DNA of 36,957 nucleotides from Candidatus Obscuribacterales bacterium. Its GTDB lineage: Bacteria > Cyanobacteriota > Vampirovibrionia > Obscuribacterales > Obscuribacteraceae. The notes under the pieces are model-generated. The model worked only from the letters and a program-made list of their open reading frames with translations, made no database searches and was not told where the DNA came from. The stretch lies in the NCBI GenBank assembly GCA_019747875.1, contig JAIEQI010000172.1, forward strand, positions 1 to 36,957, in the 5' to 3' direction. Each line of letters opens with the position of its first letter. The first letter of the stretch is position 1. Below are positions 32,710 through 36,957 of this stretch, piece by piece. A program made the position numbers and the translations under genes.

Positions 32710-34770
32710 TCAAGAATTAGGCATTCCGCCATGTTGGGCTTTGGCGATTCGCTGTATTACGCGAGCTGGGATTGAGTCGTGGCTTTCTTTTCGTGCTTTG
32801 TTCAATGTTAAGTAATGCTGGTAGGCTTCGGCGGAGAGGGCTTGCTCTTCACTGCACCAGAGAGCATCGCCAAGGTTCAAAAAGGCAACTGCGCGCTCCG
32901 GCTGTTCCTTTGTGACGGCTTCTAGCACTCGAACTGCTTCGCTGTACCTGCCGCTTTGCAGTAGGTAGAATCCGTAATCGTTTAGGGCCGTAATGTACTT
33001 ATCTGTTGGCAGTTTTCGCCACTTCCAGGCATCCATCCAGAGTTCGGGTTCCATCTTGTCGGCTTTGTATTCTTCGCGTTGTGTGTTTATTGCGTAGAAA
33101 GAAAGATCGAATACTGCGCTCAGTGTCCGCGCAGCGTTGTAGGCATCTCCTTGTCCATAGTGCTGTAGGGCTTTACTTTCGGCTTTATGAATTGCGTCAG
33201 CTATGAAGTTGTTGTTTAGATATTGAACTGGAACTGCCTCAACGGCGCCACCGAATGCGGTGCTCTCTGCTTTCAGTTGCAGTACATCTTCCAGCTGTTC
33301 TGTGAGCATCGTGCAGTATGCATCCTCTTCATTGCTGCTTTCTAGTTTTGCCTTATTCTTTGCGATTTTGAATATGTCTCGCTTCCAGATTGGACCATCG
33401 TTCAGGCGTGAGCTGACTTCAATTGCATCTTTGCGCGCAGTGAGATTTACTTGTCCAGAAGGAACGCTTCCCAGCTTCGTTTGGAAGATTGACTCGCCTT
33501 CCTTAAATGCTTCCAGTGTTAGCTCTCCCTTTTGCATAGTCACTTGAACGTGATCATATTCAGGTGTAAAAAACTCGGACACCTTGTTTATAGGCAGAGT
33601 AACGCATTGCCAATAGAGTTCGGGATCGGACTCATAATCCGTGGCGTCTGCGATCGCGTCTTCGGCAGTTGTATTGCCTCTGCCAGCGTCTTCCAATGTT
33701 CCGAATTTACGCTTGATAATCTTGTCAATTCTTTTGGCATCGTTTTCAAAGTGAAGGTCATGCAAGATCTTAGAATAACCCTGCAAAAAATCTTGGGAAA
33801 GGTTTTCCAGCATGTCATCTTTCGCTTTGAAAGTTGATGCCAGTCTGTTACGTGCATCGCTTGCCAGTTGCTTTTCACCGGCGGATTCGAGACTTGTCGA
33901 TAGGTTTGCCAAATCTCTGCTGACTTGATTGCTGGAGTCACCGAATGTAGTGCTATCAATTTGGAGAGCCCGTTTTTGCAGCTCGATCTTTTCCTTATTG
34001 GATGGAACTGAGAAGGAGAGTTCCGTTAAAGTTGGCGCTAATTCCGGATGCGATTTTCCGAGCTTCGCCTCCTGAATTTGGAGAGCCTTTCTAAGCGCGG
34101 CTTCACGTTGTGCATCTTCTAATTCGACCAATCCTGCAAATTGAACCAGCGACTGTGCGTACTCACCAGGATGCGCTTCCTTGTTTTGTTCGAAAATGCG
34201 AAGAGAGGCTTTGCAAGCCGAAACAGCATTTGCATGTTGTTCGGTTTCTGCGTAACAATATGCCAGTTCTCTCAAAGCATGAGCGTAGTCAATTCGTTTA
34301 TCGTTTTGCTCTCGAAGAACTGGCAGTGCTCCCTTATATAAAGGAATGGCGAAGTCGCTCGGACAAACGTCAGCCACCGCGATAGCAGCGAGGGCGGAGT
34401 GCACGTCTGCATCGCCGTAAAGCTGTTTACAGATTCCGAGCGCTTCGCCGGCAAGTGAAATCGCGCTGTGATCTTCTTCGAAGTAGCTATCGATCCTCGA
34501 TGCATTTAGCAAAGCAGTTGCTAATGCCTCTTTGTCTTTAGCTGCTCTTGCGCGTTCGATGGCTAGTGCAAAGTCCATCTTCGCTTCTTTGTAATAACCT
34601 TGTTTTTCTGCAGTGCTTCCGATCTGGTTCAACATTCTTGTTTCTGCCAGCACGTTGGGGCTGCAAATAAGGTTGTATCCAATCATCACGGTGGCTGACA
34701 AGCATGACACCGCCCAGAGTTTCCAGTTAAGTGAATTGAATTGATGAAATAGAAATGTGGCGGCGGTCAT
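32710..34770 (-). CDS. Large exported or membrane-anchored TPR protein
   Basis: Protein of 686 aa. ATG 34770 is chosen over a TTG nine bases earlier because GAGGAT is well spaced only for the ATG. A hydrophobic leader (about 13-40) ends near NVLAE, giving export or anchoring. TPR motifs cover about 45-320 (GSTAEKQGYYKEAKMDFALA, ALRELAYCYAETEQHANAVS, ALRKALQIQEAKLGKSHPEL), the last in the kinesin-light-chain-like style. A middle region (about 370-480: YWQCVTLPINKVSEFFTPEY, LTLEAFKEGESIFQTKL) is beta-rich and unassigned. A final TPR pair (YGFYLLQSGRYSEAVRVLEA, FLNLGDALWCSEEQALSAEA) closes the protein. It probably acts as a protein-protein scaffold outside the cytoplasm. It is followed by a terminator and preceded by the ferredoxin-MBL gene with a gap of about 125 nt. 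Confidence 0.85.
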   Translation of the reverse strand: MTAATFLFHQFNSLNWKLWAVSCLSATVMIGYNLICSPNVLAETRMLNQIGSTAEKQGYYKEAKMDFALAIERARAAKDKEALATALLNASRIDSYFEEDHSAISLAGEALGICKQLYGDADVHSALAAIAVADVCPSDFAIPLYKGALPVLREQNDKRIDYAHALRELAYCYAETEQHANAVSACKASLRIFEQNKEAHPGEYAQSLVQFAGLVELEDAQREAALRKALQIQEAKLGKSHPELAPTLTELSFSVPSNKEKIELQKRALQIDSTTFGDSSNQVSRDLANLSTSLESAGEKQLASDARNRLASTFKAKDDMLENLSQDFLQGYSKILHDLHFENDAKRIDKIIKRKFGTLEDAGRGNTTAEDAIADATDYESDPELYWQCVTLPINKVSEFFTPEYDHVQVTMQKGELTLEAFKEGESIFQTKLGSVPSGQVNLTARKDAIEVSSRLNDGPIWKRDIFKIAKNKAKLESSNEEDAYCTMLTEQLEDVLQLKAESTAFGGAVEAVPVQYLNNNFIADAIHKAESKALQHYGQGDAYNAARTLSAVFDLSFYAINTQREEYKADKMEPELWMDAWKWRKLPTDKYITALNDYGFYLLQSGRYSEAVRVLEAVTKEQPERAVAFLNLGDALWCSEEQALSAEAYQHYLTLNKARKESHDSIPARVIQRIAKAQHGGMPNS

Positions 34771-34895
34771 AAAAATCAAATCCTCAGTAAGGGCTCTAGG
34801 ATCTAATTTAAGACTGCAAGGTGAAGAGAACTAGCACAGATATTTAGCGGACTGTTAAATCTGGGGGCAGGATCTGTAAACGCTTAACCTGTGTT

Positions 34896-35753
34896 TTACA
34901 TGCGTGAGACAAGTGCTTCCAGCTGCGACTTCATGGTGTCAGCTGGAAGATTGACGCTTTGCCCGTGTCCTGGAAGAATCCACTCGAAGCTGTAATGGGT
35001 AAGTTTTGCCATTGATTCTTTTTGTTCTGACCAGGAATACCAGCAATAGTCTCTATATGCTGCAAGGTGTGACAGTTCTCTGTCGTAGTGCAGGTGATCG
35101 CCGGTGAAGAGATATCGGTTTTTATAGAGCAGGACACAGTGTCCTTCTGTATGTCCCGGTGTGAAAATAATTCGAAAATCCTTTTCCATTTCGGTATCGT
35201 TTGAGCCTTCCAAGATGATTTCTGCGTTTGGCTCAGCATCCAGATCGGCAAGGTGAATTATGCGCGAGCTGTTCCATTTTTCCGCATACTTTGCCGCATC
35301 TGCTACATCATCACGGTGACTCAAGAAAATGTACTTCACTCCGCCCATCAGGTCGAGCCGCTCCGCCAATCTATTCACATAGCGAGGTGATTCGATGAGC
35401 CAGTTTCCGCCTGCATGCTGAACGAAATAGCTATTGGCGCCGTAAGATTTTCGTGAGGTGAAACCACAGTAGAAAATGTCATCCGTCACCGCAATGGGAA
35501 AGTCTTCCTGTATTTCGTTCGCGCGACTTTTTCCTATGCAACCTATAGCTGCCACTGGGCACGCCAATAATGCTTGCCATGCTTGCCTTTCGGCTTGCTC
35601 TGATTGAGGCTGCGATTTTACAGAGGAATAGTTGCCGAACTCCGCGAATACAGTTGGTGCGATTTGCCTGCAAGCATCGCAGTCGATACATGTGGAATCG
35701 ACGAAAAATTCACCATCGACATTGCTTGTTAGTCGCTTCTTTTGATCGGCCAT
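34896..35753 (-). CDS. Ferredoxin / metallo-beta-lactamase-fold fusion protein
   Basis: Cytoplasmic protein of 285 aa. The N-terminus is a single-cluster 4Fe-4S ferredoxin module with C22, C25, C28 (CIDCDACRQIAP) and C65 (LACPVAAIG). The rest is an MBL fold: LSHRDDVADA where classical enzymes have HxHxDH, PGHTEGHCVLL, FTGDHLHYD and ILPGHGQS. Thus the third to fifth metal-ligand motifs are kept, while in motif 2 the second His is Arg and the final His is Ala, so the metal site is probably mononuclear or altered. From memory, the cyanobacterial and plant relatives read HRDDVADH, which would make the terminal Ala specific to this protein. The reaction is unknown; a redox-gated hydrolase or oxidoreductase is an inference. 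ATG 35753 has AGGTG close upstream. Confidence 0.85.
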   Translation of the reverse strand: MADQKKRLTSNVDGEFFVDSTCIDCDACRQIAPTVFAEFGNYSSVKSQPQSEQAERQAWQALLACPVAAIGCIGKSRANEIQEDFPIAVTDDIFYCGFTSRKSYGANSYFVQHAGGNWLIESPRYVNRLAERLDLMGGVKYIFLSHRDDVADAAKYAEKWNSSRIIHLADLDAEPNAEIILEGSNDTEMEKDFRIIFTPGHTEGHCVLLYKNRYLFTGDHLHYDRELSHLAAYRDYCWYSWSEQKESMAKLTHYSFEWILPGHGQSVNLPADTMKSQLEALVSRM

Positions 35754-35799
35754 TCGGCACCTGCTGCGAGGAAATGCGCAATCCAGCTCTCGATATCAA

Positions 35800-35815
35800 C
35801 CGGGTAATTTACCGG
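35800..35815. promoter_or_regulatory. Palindromic operator-like site upstream of the ferredoxin-MBL gene
   Basis: CCGGGTAATTTACCGG is a near-perfect inverted repeat (core GGTAATTTACC) centred about 54 bp upstream of ATG 35753. It could be a binding site for a dimeric regulator; no companion regulator gene is in the window. Confidence 0.3.
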
Positions 35816-35861
35816 ATAGCTCAATCATAGCGCAAGCTTTGACAAACCAAGAACGGGAGAG

Positions 35862-36695
35862 CTAAGAGTTTAGAAACTCATTGATGCGATGAACGACGTT
35901 CGCCTCTTGTTCAATATGTGGGCAATGTCCGGCTTCAGGAAGAAACAGCGTCTGGCAAGTTGGCATGATTTTTGCCAGGGCTTGACCGTTCTCTGGTTTT
36001 ATCAGGCGATCATTTTGTCCGTGAATGATTAGCGCTGGTGATTGAAGCTCGCTGATAAATTTACTGGCATCAAAGTTGCGAAATGCCGCCAATTGAGCCA
36101 GCAAGACCACGGGCGATGTCGGATAAGGTCGAGATTGATCGCAGATGATTTGCAGATCTGGTTTATGCAAGTCGAAACCGGGCTGAGTGAAGCAGAGCGA
36201 AAAGAAGTCGAAAAACATTTCGTCGAAAGTTGTACCTCGAGGATTCATAATGCGCTCTTTAACGTCAGGGTCAGAACCCGTGTAGAGCGCACCGCCTGCA
36301 GTGGTCGATTGCAAAACTAGCTTGCGAACTTTGTTTGGCTGTGCCTTTGCAAACTCCAGCGCAATGCATCCGCCCATTGAATAGCCAAGTAAATCGACCT
36401 TAGCCCATTGCAAATGATCCAACAGTAGTTGCAGATCCTCTGCGAAATGGAGCATCCGTAAATCGCTTCCACGTTCGAGCTTTGCACTCTTGCCGGTTCC
36501 GCGATTATCAAAAATTAGAACGTCTCGGTTGCGGGCAAGCGCAGTTACAAATGACGGCGGCCACGACAAGAGGCTTCCGCCGTAACCCATCAAGAGTACC
36601 AATGGCAATGCCTCGGCGCCTGAAGGTGAGCGCAAGAGCCTGTAGTTTAGTCCGTGCGGCGAGAGGACCTCGTTTAGAATTGGCGTCGCTTGCAT
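35862..36695 (-). CDS. Cytoplasmic alpha/beta hydrolase
   Basis: Serine hydrolase of 277 aa, close to the usual length for the family. ATG 36695 has GGAG about 7 nt upstream, and there is no signal peptide. Motifs in order: LLMGYGGSLLSWPP (oxyanion loop), FDNRGTGKSAK, nucleophile elbow LLGYSMGG (S106), IHGQNDRLIKPENG (acid) and EAGHCPHIEQ (histidine). The D-N-R-G-T-G-K-S motif is typical of the epoxide-hydrolase/haloperoxidase-like and 3-oxoadipate enol-lactonase-like branch. The substrate cannot be read, and a thioesterase role for the distant lipid synthase would be pure speculation. It is only distantly similar to the two exported hydrolases, lacking their RGFGSW motif. Confidence 0.88.
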   Translation of the reverse strand: MQATPILNEVLSPHGLNYRLLRSPSGAEALPLVLLMGYGGSLLSWPPSFVTALARNRDVLIFDNRGTGKSAKLERGSDLRMLHFAEDLQLLLDHLQWAKVDLLGYSMGGCIALEFAKAQPNKVRKLVLQSTTAGGALYTGSDPDVKERIMNPRGTTFDEMFFDFFSLCFTQPGFDLHKPDLQIICDQSRPYPTSPVVLLAQLAAFRNFDASKFISELQSPALIIHGQNDRLIKPENGQALAKIMPTCQTLFLPEAGHCPHIEQEANVVHRINEFLNS

Positions 36696-36813
36696 TTTCG
36701 GCTCCGAGTTCGGGTACGAGAGTGGATCCTAGCATATGCATCTTGCCGAGTATCAATCAAAGGTTCCATTCGGGAACGAACCGAAGTCCTAGATCGGATC
36801 GCTGTTGATGATC

Positions 36814-36846
36814 GAAGCCGGCAAGATGCCGGCGCTCCCGGGATCG
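36814..36846. repeat. REP-like hairpin element (copy 2 of family A)
   Basis: This block is identical over 33 bp to 5558-5590 and contains the same hairpin (36817-36833, 7-bp arms around AGA). Here it lies in noncoding DNA upstream of the alpha/beta hydrolase gene, supporting its nature as a dispersed element. Confidence 0.8.
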
Positions 36847-36909
36847 AACCGAGAGCGAACCGGCATCGGACCAGGCTGAGATGAGATCGCCAACGGCATC
36901 GGGGCGTCC

Positions 36910-36926
36910 GCGCTTCCATGAAGCGC
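36910..36926. repeat. Short hairpin near the right edge
   Basis: GCGCTTC (36910-36916) and GAAGCGC (36920-36926) pair perfectly around a CAT loop. The 262 nt right of the hydrolase start (36696-36957) have no gene that I can support and appear to be a patchwork of such palindromes. Confidence 0.5.
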
Positions 36927-36957
36927 CCTTCACTGTCAATAGCTAAATTCGTTAATT

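Noticed and set aside
36757..36939. 60-aa minus-strand frame near the right edge
   Set aside because: Its translation is largely that of palindromic elements, a known source of spurious gene calls.

Overview
The window carries about 17 protein genes and no rRNA, tRNA, CRISPR array, phage gene or transposase that I can see. The best guess for the host is a non-photosynthetic relative of cyanobacteria (Melainabacteria/Vampirovibrionia, possibly Obscuribacterales). This is inferred from family content: a membrane protein of the cyanobacterial/plastid At5g03900-like family, a ferredoxin-metallo-beta-lactamase fusion of the cyanobacterial/plant type, the N-terminal domain of cyanobacterial MscS-like proteins, and many TPR proteins including a TPR-linked Ser/Thr kinase. 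No marker gene is present, so this is moderate confidence at best.

Region 1 (1-14060) is a promoter followed by two giant genes one base apart that together make an iterative secondary-lipid (PUFA-synthase-like) megasynthase. Protein 1 (3078 aa) reads NPD-type enoyl reductase (degenerate) - NPD-type enoyl reductase - KS - AT - 20-aa tandem repeats - single ACP - KR - DH. Protein 2 (1468 aa) reads vestigial KS - AT - DH-like hotdog - phosphopantetheinyl transferase. The pair thus carries its own PfaD-like reductase and its own ACP-activating enzyme.

Region 2 (14108-20140, + strand) holds a secreted TPR/matrixin-like zinc protease with a C-terminal membrane anchor, a family-4-like glycosyltransferase, a secreted glycine/histidine-rich protein and a membrane Ser/Thr kinase with extracytoplasmic TPRs. 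The glycosyltransferase close to the synthase makes a glycolipid product conceivable but unproven.

Region 3 (20141-23109) has a convergent intergenic region with a pair of palindromic elements, a minus-strand pair encoding an exported thioredoxin-like protein and an L,D-transpeptidase behind a good sigma70-type promoter, and a divergent exported TPR gene split by an apparent +1 frameshift.

Region 4 (23112-36695, all minus strand) contains a YyaL/DUF255 thioredoxin-fold protein, two related exported alpha/beta hydrolases (one a hydrolase-TPR-thioredoxin fusion), a hidden 38-codon gene with a diverged 51-bp tandem repeat and a terminator downstream, a glycine-zipper envelope protein, the At5g03900-like membrane protein, a large exported TPR protein, the ferredoxin-MBL protein and a cytoplasmic alpha/beta hydrolase. 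The common theme outside the synthase is the cell envelope: exported redox proteins, hydrolases, a wall cross-linking enzyme and TPR scaffolds.

At least three families of short perfect hairpins (REP-like) are scattered through the window. Two of them sit inside the synthase genes, where they are translated in frame in the linkers, and one abuts the in-frame 60-bp tandem repeat.
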